Source: Clostridium sp. AN503 (GTDB lineage: Bacteria > Bacillota > Clostridia > Lachnospirales > Lachnospiraceae). From it: a stretch of 64,000 nt of DNA. The stretch spans positions 1,054,001 to 1,118,000 of the forward strand of contig NZ_JBFDTP010000001.1 of assembly GCF_040719375.1 (NCBI RefSeq), read 5' to 3'. Positions 44,811 to 52,941 of the stretch are shown piece by piece; position 1 is the first letter of the stretch; the number at the start of each line of letters is the position of its first letter. Both the position numbers and the translations under genes were made by a program. The notes beneath the pieces are model-generated. The model made no database searches. It saw only the letters and a list, made by a program, of their open reading frames with translations, and had not been told where the DNA came from.

Positions 44811-45641
44811 TCATAATGGTTCATAAGATTGGTTTACCAACGGTATCTGGATTTCAGTCAGGTAGTTATCCGGGCTGGTTTCGTTCCATGGGCCGCGGTG
44901 CACGATCTGCCGCGTGGGGCCAGTCATCTGATATTTGCTGTGAAGCTGGAGCCATTGGGCAAAGGCCTGGTAAGCGCCTGCAATATTTGTAAAATCGCCG
45001 TATGCCATCGTGCAGGCCATCAACGGGACTGGCTCTGTGATTCGGTATTTGATAATTCCCGAGTCCGTTCCGGTCTGTTTCACAGGCGCACATATTTCAA
45101 CGTCCACGTCTGTTTCCTTGTACTCATCATCGTGATAGATGGAAAAGGTCTGGCTCGATATCTGGATCCGCTTTTTATCTGCGAAAGAGGAAAGCTCACT
45201 CCATAACTCTCCCTCCGCGAAGTAATCCGGAATGATCTTCCGCAGGGAAAGCACCTGGAAAGAGGGGATGGTTTTCAGTGTGATCTGATAATGCAGATCA
45301 TCTTTTCCATGCAGGATTTCCTGGCGCGCAAGATCTAATTTTTGCAGCCTTTCCTGTTCCGCCCGGATTGTTTGTTCAATCTCTGCATATTTTGCATCAA
45401 GCTGTTCCATAAGCAGCCAGTTATCATGCTGCTGAATGGCAGCAGCTATCTCAGCGGTCTGAAAGCCGCTGTCCCGAAGATAGAGGATCTTTTTCAGCAC
45501 CGGTATCTGCTGCGCAGAATACATGCGGTACCCGGTCCATGGGTCGATCACTGCAGGTTTTAAAAGCCCGGTCTCGTCATAATAACGGAGCATGCGGATA
45601 GAAACCTGCATCAGTTTTGAAAATTCTCCGATTCGGAACAT
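44811..45641 (-). CDS. MerR-family regulator with GyrI-like ligand domain
   Basis: A 276-residue protein. ATG 45641 (MFRIGEFSKLMQVS) is preferred over upstream in-frame ATGs because it begins exactly with the MerR domain and has AGGATGGTG upstream. Domain 1 (1-70) is a winged-helix MerR DNA-binding domain (IRMLRYYDETGLLKPAVIDP); 75-110 is a dimerising coiled coil; about 120-276 is a GyrI-like effector domain that binds hydrophobic ligands, as in BmrR. It likely controls a drug or stress response, but no target promoter is identified. It diverges from the ahpC unit. Confidence 0.85.
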   Translation of the reverse strand: MFRIGEFSKLMQVSIRMLRYYDETGLLKPAVIDPWTGYRMYSAQQIPVLKKILYLRDSGFQTAEIAAAIQQHDNWLLMEQLDAKYAEIEQTIRAEQERLQKLDLARQEILHGKDDLHYQITLKTIPSFQVLSLRKIIPDYFAEGELWSELSSFADKKRIQISSQTFSIYHDDEYKETDVDVEICAPVKQTGTDSGIIKYRITEPVPLMACTMAYGDFTNIAGAYQAFAQWLQLHSKYQMTGPTRQIVHRGPWNETSPDNYLTEIQIPLVNQSYEPL

Positions 45642-45830
45642 AGTAATCACCATCCTGCGTAGTTTTTTGTTGTTGCTTACCATTATACCTGTTGTGTTTT
45701 ATACTTCAAGTTTTTCAACCGTTATAAAAATTAATAATCCCAGTGAATGCCCTAAGCAGTGTTTACTTTTTAGAATTGCACAGAGAAAGGCTGAAACGCA
45801 TAAAACAATAATAATTATCAATATTATTTA

Positions 45831-45859
45831 TTGACAAAAAATAAAACCTCTGCTAAAAT
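45831..45859 (+). promoter_or_regulatory. ahpC promoter
   Basis: TTGACA (45831-45836), 17-bp spacer, TAAAAT (45854-45859). A palindrome GTTAGC-AAAA-GCTAAC lies at 45868-45883 just after the start point, and an AT-rich dyad (ATAATTATC…ATATTATT) lies just upstream; either could bind a peroxide regulator. Confidence 0.75.
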
Positions 45860-45975
45860 GAAATCAAGTTAGCAAAAGCTAACCCAAACAGATATCTGGA
45901 TAATATAAAGCCAGACAAGTATAGAAACTTCAAAGAACAGTAACAATAAAAAAGAAAAAACCAGGAGGTATTACT

Positions 45976-46539
45976 ATGTCATTAATTGGAAAAGAGATCA
46001 GTGATTTTACAGTACAGGCTTATGTGGGTAATGAATTTAAAGAAGTAAAGAAATCAGATGTGCTTGGCAAATGGAGCGTATTTTTCTTCTACCCGGCAGA
46101 CTTCACGTTCGTGTGTCCGACCGAGCTGGAGGATCTGGCAAACAAGTACGAGGAGTTTAAGGGAGCAAACTGCGAGATCTACAGTGTATCCTGTGACAGC
46201 CATTTTGTTCATAAGGCATGGCATGATGCGTCCAAGACCATTAAGAAGATCCAGTATCCGATGCTGGCAGACCCGACCGGAAAGCTGGCAAGGGATTTTG
46301 AGGTGATGATCGAGGAGAGCGGTATGGCAGAGCGCGGAAGCTTTATCGTGAACCCGGAAGGAAAGATCGTGGCCTATGAAGTGATCGCCGGGAATGTGGG
46401 AAGAAATGCGGACGAGCTGTTCCGCCGCGTACAGGCGTCCCAGTTTGTGGCGGAGCACGGCGACGAGGTATGCCCGGCAAAATGGCAGCCTGGCGCAGAG
46501 ACTTTGAAGCCGAGCCTGGATCTGGTCGGCCTGATCTAA
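45976..46539 (+). CDS. ahpC: alkyl hydroperoxide reductase, peroxiredoxin subunit
   Basis: A 187-residue typical 2-Cys peroxiredoxin that reduces hydrogen and organic peroxides. The peroxidatic Cys is in DFTFVCPTE (about residue 47) and the resolving Cys in GDEVCPAKW (about 166); a catalytic Arg is in MAERGSFIVNPEGK. CAGGAGG precedes ATG 45976. The reductase gene follows 72 bp downstream, forming an ahpCF-type operon behind a strong promoter. Intact and close to standard length. Confidence 0.95.
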   Translation: MSLIGKEISDFTVQAYVGNEFKEVKKSDVLGKWSVFFFYPADFTFVCPTELEDLANKYEEFKGANCEIYSVSCDSHFVHKAWHDASKTIKKIQYPMLADPTGKLARDFEVMIEESGMAERGSFIVNPEGKIVAYEVIAGNVGRNADELFRRVQASQFVAEHGDEVCPAKWQPGAETLKPSLDLVGLI

Positions 46540-46611
46540 TGGACAGCGCCTGTAGCCTGCAATTGTGTACAGCGGTTGCAGAGTGTATCTGCGGGCAGAG
46601 CAGGAGGGCAT

Positions 46612-48300
46612 ATGGAACTGAAAAACAATTTGTATGATGTGATCATTGTGGGAGGCGGTCCGGCAGGTTTGTCGGCCGCCATCTACATGGCCCGGGCGAG
46701 ATATAAGGTCCTGGTCATGGAGAAGGAAAAGATCGGCGGACAGATCACCATTACCTCGGAGATCGTCAACTATCCCGGCGTGGAGAAGACCAGCGGTACG
46801 GCGCTTACCCAGTCCATGAAAGAGCAGGCGGAGGCATTCGGCGCGGAATTCATGATGGCGGAGGTGCTGGACATGGAATTGGAGCAGGATGTCAAGATCT
46901 TGCACACGACCGCAGGGGAATATGAGGCTCTTGGGGTGATCCTGGCAACCGGCGCCAATCCCAGGAAGCTGGGCTTCAAGGGAGAAAAGGAGTTCCAGGG
47001 CCGCGGCGTGGCTTACTGCGCAACCTGTGACGGAGAATTCTTCACCGGTATGGATGTATTTGTCATCGGCGGCGGATTTGCCGCTGTGGAGGAAGGGATC
47101 TTCCTGACAAAATATGCAAAGAAAGTGACGATGATCGTCCGGGAGGAGGACTTCACCTGCGCGCGGACGGTGGCTGACCAGGTGAAAAAGGAGCCTAAGA
47201 TCGAAGTGAAATTCAACACTGAGATCGTGGAAGCCGGCGGCGATACCATCGTATCCCATGCCCGGTTCCGGAATAATCAGACCGGGGAAGAATGGAGCTG
47301 TGAAGCGGGGAAAGACGGTGCATTCGGGATCTTCGTATTCGCAGGATATGTGCCGAATACCGGATGGCTTTCAGATAAAGTGAAATGCGACGAGCATGGT
47401 TACCTTATCACCAATGAGAATCGGAAAACCAGTGTAGATGGAGTGTACGGAGCCGGTGATGTCTGCATCAAGAATCTGCGCCAGGTAGTGACAGCCGTAT
47501 CGGATGGGGCGGTAGCGGCTACATCCCTGGAAAAGCACGTTTCCATGATCCATGAAAAATTAAAGCTTCCGGAGCTGCCCAGAAGGGAGGCCGATCTGGG
47601 CCGTCTGGATGATGACGATGCGCAGGATAGTGCACACAGCGGGGAGGGCGGCGACGGAACCAATGTTTTCTTATCGGCAGAGATCAAACAGCAGCTGGCT
47701 GGCCTTTTTCCCAAATTTGCGGCAAAGGTGATACTGCGCGCAGAACTGGACAACAGCCCCCTTGCGGGAGAAATGAGTGTTTTTATGGGGGAACTGGAAG
47801 AACTGACCGACAAAGTGGTCTGCATCCGTGAGACAGTGACCGGTGAGGAGAAAGCCCGCCGGGAAGCTGGCGGCGAGCTGTTCCCTGCATTCCGCATCGA
47901 GCGGGAGGATGGCAGCGGAGGCAATATCCTGTTCCATGGGGTGCCGGGCGGTCATGAATTCAACTCCTTTGTGATCGCGCTCTATAATATGGCAGGCCCC
48001 GGACAGCCGGTGGATGACGGGCTGCAGCAGCGTATTAAGGCAATCGAAAAAGACATCAATGTAAAGGTGATGGTGTCCCTCTCCTGTACCATGTGTCCAG
48101 AGGTTGTGATGGGCGTCCAGAGGGCCGCTTCCCTGTCCGGCAGGGTGACGGGTGAGATGATAGATCTGATGCACTACCCGGAGCTGAAGAAAAAATATAA
48201 GATCATGAGCGTTCCATGCATGGTGATCAATGATTCTCAGGTGTATTTTGGAAAAAAGAACCTGGAGGAAGTGACAGCGCTGCTGGAACAGGCTGTATAA
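46612..48300 (+). CDS. ahpF: AhpF-type reductase with swapped domain order
   Basis: A 562-residue protein; ATG 46612 has AGGAGGG upstream. Residues 1-310 are a thioredoxin-reductase-like flavoprotein: IIVGGGPAGLSAA (FAD), CATCDGEFF (redox CxxC), VIGGGFAAVEE (NAD(P)H), and VYGAGDVC. After a linker (about 320-355), the last 200 residues form a double thioredoxin fold with VSLSCTMCPEVV, like the N-terminal domain of E. coli AhpF. So the electron-transfer domain is at the C-terminus rather than the N-terminus. It should pass electrons from NAD(P)H to AhpC. Confidence 0.9.
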   Translation: MELKNNLYDVIIVGGGPAGLSAAIYMARARYKVLVMEKEKIGGQITITSEIVNYPGVEKTSGTALTQSMKEQAEAFGAEFMMAEVLDMELEQDVKILHTTAGEYEALGVILATGANPRKLGFKGEKEFQGRGVAYCATCDGEFFTGMDVFVIGGGFAAVEEGIFLTKYAKKVTMIVREEDFTCARTVADQVKKEPKIEVKFNTEIVEAGGDTIVSHARFRNNQTGEEWSCEAGKDGAFGIFVFAGYVPNTGWLSDKVKCDEHGYLITNENRKTSVDGVYGAGDVCIKNLRQVVTAVSDGAVAATSLEKHVSMIHEKLKLPELPRREADLGRLDDDDAQDSAHSGEGGDGTNVFLSAEIKQQLAGLFPKFAAKVILRAELDNSPLAGEMSVFMGELEELTDKVVCIRETVTGEEKARREAGGELFPAFRIEREDGSGGNILFHGVPGGHEFNSFVIALYNMAGPGQPVDDGLQQRIKAIEKDINVKVMVSLSCTMCPEVVMGVQRAASLSGRVTGEMIDLMHYPELKKKYKIMSVPCMVINDSQVYFGKKNLEEVTALLEQAV

Positions 48301-48305
48301 AAGAA

Positions 48306-48346
48306 AGGCGGGAATCCCGGTTTGCCATCGGGAATCCCGCCTTTTT
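48306..48346. terminator. strong terminator between ahpF and nagB
   Basis: AGGCGGGAATCCCG pairs perfectly with CGGGAATCCCGCCT, followed by TTTTT. It lies between convergent genes and may serve both. Confidence 0.9.
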
Positions 48347-48387
48347 CTGCGCCCTTTACGGACACGGCTCTGGCTGAGCTTGAAATA

Positions 48388-49119
48388 TTACAGATTGCAT
48401 TTGGACAGTGCCGCTTCATCCGCAACAACAGTCACATCATTGTGAAGCTGAAGGATGGACGCCGGGACATGAGGAGTCACCGGTCCGAACAATGCGTCTC
48501 TTAAGATATCTGCCTTACCCTCGCCGCTGACGATCAGAAGGACTTTTTTGGCCTGCATGATGGTCTTGATCCCCATGGTATAAGCCTGCTTCGGAACATC
48601 GTCGATGCTGGCGAAGAAGCGCTTGTTTGCCTCGATGGTGCTGGGCTGTAAGTCAACGCAGTGGGTCAGCTTGGCGAATTCCTCATCCGGCTCGTTGAAG
48701 CCGATGTGGCCGTTGTTGCCAAGGCCTAAGAGCTGTAAGTCAATGCCGCCTAGGCTTTCGATAACCCCATTGTAGCGCGCACATTCCTTATCGCTGTCCG
48801 GTTCGGTCCCGTCCGGGATGTTGGTCTTTGCCAGGTCGATGTTTACGTGCTTGAATAAGTTATTGTACATAAAGTAGTAATAGCTTTGGTCGTTGTCCCT
48901 GGTGAGGCCCTTATACTCGTCCAGGTTCGCGGTAGAAACCTCTGAGAAATCCAGGTCGCCCTGATTGTACCACTCGATCAGCTGCTTGTAGGTGCCGATC
49001 GGAGTAGAACCGGTCGCAAGGCCCAGAACACAGTCCGGTTTCATAATTACCTGTGCAGAAATAACATTTGCCGCCTTTCTGCTCATGTCGTCATAATCTT
49101 TAGCCTTTAAAATTTTCAT
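48388..49119 (-). CDS. nagB: glucosamine-6-phosphate deaminase
   Basis: A 243-residue protein that converts glucosamine 6-phosphate to fructose 6-phosphate and ammonia in amino-sugar use. ATG 49119 has GGAGGGG upstream; longer in-frame starts are not supported. Motifs: LGLATGSTPIGTY (phosphate loop), TANLDEYKGL (catalytic Asp), LLGLGNNGHIGFNEP (catalytic Asn-His-Glu region), and YTMGIKTIMQAKKVLLIVSG. Length is normal. It is a single gene on the minus strand. Confidence 0.97.
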   Translation of the reverse strand: MKILKAKDYDDMSRKAANVISAQVIMKPDCVLGLATGSTPIGTYKQLIEWYNQGDLDFSEVSTANLDEYKGLTRDNDQSYYYFMYNNLFKHVNIDLAKTNIPDGTEPDSDKECARYNGVIESLGGIDLQLLGLGNNGHIGFNEPDEEFAKLTHCVDLQPSTIEANKRFFASIDDVPKQAYTMGIKTIMQAKKVLLIVSGEGKADILRDALFGPVTPHVPASILQLHNDVTVVADEAALSKCNL

Positions 49120-49337
49120 GTTACTGCCCCTCCATTTTTTGAAAAAAATTTTCGCTAAATACCAACTACAGGATAGCATTTTTAAGTCATAGTTGCAATG
49201 GGTATTTCATAAAATATTTATAACAATTCATGACGGCCTTCCATTGGAGGAGTATCCGGTGCTTCCTGTGAGACCGCAGGTTATGCAGGAGGATGCCGCC
49301 CGGACCGCTAAAATAGTCACAAAAAGGAGAGGATAAC

Positions 49338-51104
49338 ATGTCTAATTATCGCAGATTGATCTCATATATTTACGCATATGAAGGCGGTGTAAAGGGAAAA
49401 AACATCGGTTACGCCAAGATAGAGATACGGGGGGACCAGTGCAGGATACAGGTAAATGTGAAAAAAGTCTATGTGGGCAGCAGCGAGATCGGGGTGTATT
49501 TATTGTCGCCCGGCGCGGAGATTTTGTTGGGCAGGATATTCATCCGAAACGGCGCCGGGGAATTCCGTATCCAGGTAAAACCCGATAATGTGGAGGGGAG
49601 CGGCTGCAGCATGGACCAGTGCTACGGTCTGACCATCCATGATGTGGACAGCACCTGGCAGAGCTACACTACCATATGGGAGGATGCTGTGGCGCAGGCG
49701 GCAGAGATCCAGCTTGCCGATGTGACGGCGGAAAATATACGCAAAAAAGAGGCTCGGGAGGCATCGCAGGAAGTGAATACTCAGGAGCTTCCTTCAGAGA
49801 CCGGAGCGCTGTCCGCAGAAGGGCTGTCTGCGGAGATCCTGCCTGTTTCAAAAGAAATCGAGCAGGAGCTTCAGCGGGAGCAGGAACGCCTGGAGACGAT
49901 CGCGCCGTGGGAAGAGACAGAAACGGTTGCGGAACAGGAGATTGCCGCCGGACCCTCCGACGCGGTGCAGGAGGCTGCCGTCAGACCGTCGCAGGACCCG
50001 GTGCCGGGTATGGATGCTGGTCAGCCGTTGGATGCAGAGCCAGACATGGCGTCAGACCGGACATCGGCAGAAAAACCCGATATGTCAGCCGAGATGGTGA
50101 TGTATATAGCTGGAGAACCAATGTTTGAGCCGGAATGGATGCCGGAACCACAGCAGGGGCCGGAACCACAGCTGGAGTCAGAACCACAGCAGATAACAGG
50201 TTCACAACAAATAACAGGTTCACAGCAGATAACAGGTTCACAGCAGATAACAGGTTCGCAGCAGAAACAGGAACCAGAGGCAAAACAGCCAGCAGACAGA
50301 ACTGAAAGTTTCATGCAGGATGCCATAAGCAGAGTGATGCGGCAGATCATACAGCCTATACGCCAGCAGGAACAGACGGAGCAGTCAATGCAGCCAGCCC
50401 AGGCGTCGCAGCCAATCCAGCCTATGCAGCCAGCCCAGGCGTCGCAGCCAATCCAGCCTATGCAGCCAGCCCAGGCGTCGCAGCCAATCCAGCCTATGCA
50501 GCCAGCCCAGGCGGCGCAGCCAATCCGGCCAATGCAGCCAACTCAGGCGGCGCAGCCGATCCGGACAATACAGCCAGCTCAGCCGTCGCAGCCAATCCAG
50601 TCAATGCAGCCAGCCCAGACGGCCCAATCCACCCAGACAGTGCAGCCGACCCAGTCCGCTCAGCCCGTCAACTCCATCGCGGAGCCGGAAAATCTTGCCA
50701 GGCTGGAAGAACTCGACCGGCTGGAGCGGGAAAATTCTGCGCGGAACAATTTGTGGGACAGATTGCAGCGCCAATACACAAAGGTTCTTGCCTTTGACTA
50801 TGATAACGGCTGTGAGATCCTGTCCATCAAGCCGCAGGATATCGGCCTGCTGCCGCGGGAGATCTGGGTATTTGGGAATAACAGCTTCCTGCTTCACGGT
50901 TATTACAATTACCGGCATCTGATCCTGGCGCGTTTAAACAATCCGCAGGGCGAGCCCCGTTACCTGCTGGGCGTACCGGGACAATATTTCAGCAATGAAA
51001 AATATATGGCGTCTATGTTTGGATTCCCGCATTTCGTTCTGGCAAGAAAGCAGCCGGAGGAGGACGGGCGTTTCGGCTACTGGTATACGGACATCCGCCT
51101 GTGA
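49338..51104 (+). CDS. DUF6128-like protein with Gln/Pro-rich tandem repeats
   Basis: A 588-residue protein after AAGGAGAGG. Residues 1-115 form a strand-rich domain (ISYIYAYEGGVKGKNIGYAK) and the last 125 residues a second conserved block (LWDRLQRQYTKVLAFDYDNG to GYWYTDIRL); together they match proteins of Lachnospiraceae annotated DUF6128. Between them lies an acidic, disordered region with two tandem repeats: four or five GSQQIT units (nt 50194-50264) and several 12-residue MQPAQASQPIQP units (nt 50391-50620). No signal peptide or membrane helix is seen. Function unknown. Confidence 0.75.
   Translation: MSNYRRLISYIYAYEGGVKGKNIGYAKIEIRGDQCRIQVNVKKVYVGSSEIGVYLLSPGAEILLGRIFIRNGAGEFRIQVKPDNVEGSGCSMDQCYGLTIHDVDSTWQSYTTIWEDAVAQAAEIQLADVTAENIRKKEAREASQEVNTQELPSETGALSAEGLSAEILPVSKEIEQELQREQERLETIAPWEETETVAEQEIAAGPSDAVQEAAVRPSQDPVPGMDAGQPLDAEPDMASDRTSAEKPDMSAEMVMYIAGEPMFEPEWMPEPQQGPEPQLESEPQQITGSQQITGSQQITGSQQITGSQQKQEPEAKQPADRTESFMQDAISRVMRQIIQPIRQQEQTEQSMQPAQASQPIQPMQPAQASQPIQPMQPAQASQPIQPMQPAQAAQPIRPMQPTQAAQPIRTIQPAQPSQPIQSMQPAQTAQSTQTVQPTQSAQPVNSIAEPENLARLEELDRLERENSARNNLWDRLQRQYTKVLAFDYDNGCEILSIKPQDIGLLPREIWVFGNNSFLLHGYYNYRHLILARLNNPQGEPRYLLGVPGQYFSNEKYMASMFGFPHFVLARKQPEEDGRFGYWYTDIRL
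50391..50620 (+). repeat. 36-bp coding tandem repeat (Gln/Pro-rich)
   Basis: Repeated 36-bp units encode MQPAQASQPIQP and variants; the first three are nearly identical and later units diverge. A shorter 18-bp repeat (GSQQIT) lies at 50194-50264. Both keep the frame, so copy number could vary without destroying the gene. Confidence 0.85.
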
Positions 51105-51108
51105 AGTA

Positions 51109-51819
51109 TCAGTAATCCACGCCCCGGAGTTCCACGGAACCCACATATGGCCTTACAATATCGGCGAACGCCAGCAATTCCTCTTTGGAAAAACTGCCGA
51201 AGCCGTCGGGTTGCAGTACCAGCTCGGATTCCACATAATTCTGCAGGAAATAATGCGGGCATCCGGCGATCCAGGGGCCAATCTGAGAAAAGTCATCGGC
51301 AGTGTGCAGTCCCTTCACCACAGTGGTACGGAATTCATAGGGAATGCTGCCGCTCTTCAGCCATGCGGCGGTTTCCCGGATTGGCGTCAGGTCCATATGT
51401 GCAACCTGGCAGACTGTGCCATAGTTGTCCGGCCCGGCCTTTATATCCATGGCAATGTAATCTAAAAGCCCCTCGGCAGCCAGATGACGGACAATGTCCG
51501 GGCGGCTGCCGTTCGTATCCAGCTTGATGGACAGGCCAAGCTCCCGCAGCTTTTGCAGAAATGCTTCCAGCTCTTCCGGGTGCAGCGTAGGTTCCCCTCC
51601 GGTGATGCAGACGCCCTCCAGGATACCGCGGCGTTTCTTTAAAAACGCCAGGATTTCCGGTTCTGAATACTGGGCAGGAGCGTCATTGCCCAGCAGTTCT
51701 GCATTGTGGCAGAACGGGCACCGGAAATTACAGCCGCCGAGAAATATAGTAGCAGCGACATGCCCTGGATAATCCAGGAGCGTGGTCTTTTGCAGACCGC
51801 AGATTTTAATTTCATTCAT
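51109..51819 (-). CDS. nrdG: anaerobic ribonucleotide reductase activating protein (radical SAM)
   Basis: A 236-residue radical SAM protein. CNFRCPFC (about residues 30-37) gives the three cysteines for the 4Fe-4S cluster; GGEPTL and DTNGSRPD are further radical SAM landmarks. The start (KICGLQKTTLLDYPGHVAAT) is typical of NrdG2-type activases, which generate the glycyl radical of NrdD. No nrdD gene is in the window, so the partner is elsewhere, and other glycyl-radical or YjjW-like roles cannot be excluded. It is convergent with the DUF6128-like gene. Confidence 0.8.
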   Translation of the reverse strand: MNEIKICGLQKTTLLDYPGHVAATIFLGGCNFRCPFCHNAELLGNDAPAQYSEPEILAFLKKRRGILEGVCITGGEPTLHPEELEAFLQKLRELGLSIKLDTNGSRPDIVRHLAAEGLLDYIAMDIKAGPDNYGTVCQVAHMDLTPIRETAAWLKSGSIPYEFRTTVVKGLHTADDFSQIGPWIAGCPHYFLQNYVESELVLQPDGFGSFSKEELLAFADIVRPYVGSVELRGVDY

Positions 51820-51922
51820 TTTTTATTTCCATTTTTCCTGTTATCAATTATAATAGTATCAACATGGATTATAACATGGGAGAGCCGCAAATGGAACATT
51901 TTGCAGACTATAAGAGGGGATC

Positions 51923-52452
51923 ATGGCAGAAAAAGAGATCAGAAAAATAAGAAAAACAGTTGTGCCGGATGAGGACGGCGATGCTGTCGACAGGAAATAT
52001 ATGCGGGAAGCCGTCCGCCAGGCGAAAAAGCAGCCGCCCTGGGGGATGTGCCCATCGGCTGCGTCATAGTATATCAGGGGACGATCATTGGACGCGGTTA
52101 TAACCGCCGTATGGCGGACAAGACCGCGCTGGCCCACGCGGAGATCATAGCGATCCGCAAAGCCTGTAAAAAGATGGGAGACTGGCGGCTGGAGGACTGT
52201 ACCATGTATGTGACGCTGGAGCCGTGTCCCATGTGTGCAGGGGCAATCGTACAGGCGCGGATCCCCCGTGTGGTGATCGGCTGTATGAACGCCAAGGCAG
52301 GGTGCGCCGGGTCTGTCCTGGACATGCTGCACGAGGATGGGTTCAACCATCAGGCAGAGACCAGGATCGGCGTGATGCAGGAGGAGTGTTCGCAGATGCT
52401 GTCCGAATTCTTCCGCCAGCTCCGGGAGAAACAAAAAGCTAAGCAAACTTGA
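51923..52452 (+). CDS. tadA: tRNA adenosine deaminase with apparent one-base frameshift
   Basis: TadA changes A34 to inosine in tRNA-Arg and is normally essential. The zinc and catalytic motifs are intact: LAHAEIIAI and EPCPMCAGAIVQARI, and GCAGSVLDMLHEDGFNHQ. ATG 51923 follows AGAGGGG and gives a 26-residue extension before MREAVRQAKK; ATG 52001 is the usual start point. The frame then breaks at AAAAA (52025-52029): adding one A restores AKKAAALGDVPIGCVIVY. Without it the open part begins at 52048. A sequence error in the A run is more likely than loss of an essential gene. Confidence 0.85.
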
Positions 52453-52477
52453 CAAAAAGGATTTGCTGGGTTATACT
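52449..52477 (+). promoter_or_regulatory. promoter of the SRP RNA
   Basis: TTGACA (52449-52454), exact 17-bp spacer, TATACT (52472-52477). It overlaps the end of tadA. Confidence 0.85.
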
Positions 52478-52501
52478 TATGGCTCAACCAAGTCACAAAG
52501 T

Positions 52502-52767
52502 TTCCGCGCAGCCGGGGAGATAGCGGTGCCCTGTATCTGCAATCCGCTCCAGCAGAGGTGATATCCCGCCCCGGGTACGGTCTTGCAGGGCTGCCCCTGG
52601 TAAGCGGCGTTGACGTTTGGGTCTTGCGCAACAGAAACTCATGAACCGTGTCAGGGCAGGAATGCAGCAGCACTAAGTGGGACCTTCTGTGTGCCGCGAG
52701 GGAGCCTGGACCGAGCTGGCTGCCAGGGTAACGCCTGTGAGCCGTACACAAAGCGGGATGCGCGGAA
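52502..52767 (+). ncRNA. ffs: signal recognition particle RNA, large bacterial type
   Basis: Ends pair: TTCCGCGCA (52502-52510) with TGCGCGGAA (52759-52767). Inside are the Alu-domain segments GGGGAGATAGCGGTGCCCTG and GCAATCCGCTCCAGCAGAGG, and the Ffh-binding helix 8 region GTGTCAGGGCAGGAATGCAG CAGCACTAAG. It scaffolds the particle that targets membrane and secreted proteins. A strong promoter is upstream and a terminator downstream. Confidence 0.9.
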
Positions 52768-52790
52768 TTTAAATAATAATTGATCAAATA

Positions 52791-52834
52791 AGCACTGCCT
52801 GTAGTTAAAATATACTGCCGGCAGTGCTTTTTTT
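52791..52834 (+). terminator. terminator of SRP RNA
   Basis: AGCACTGCC pairs with GGCAGTGCT, followed by seven or more T. Confidence 0.9.
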
Positions 52835-52941
52835 CATTGTCTTTTCTTTCCAAACAGAGTATGATTTCAGTAACAGCATCACATCAATCAACCCGCAGCG
52901 GATGCAGGAGCATCCCGGCGGACAGAATGCAGGAGGGGCTT

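Noticed and set aside
46054..47259. 401-codon minus-strand frame opposite ahpC-ahpF
   Set aside because: It is a shadow of two clearly conserved plus-strand genes and has no family features.
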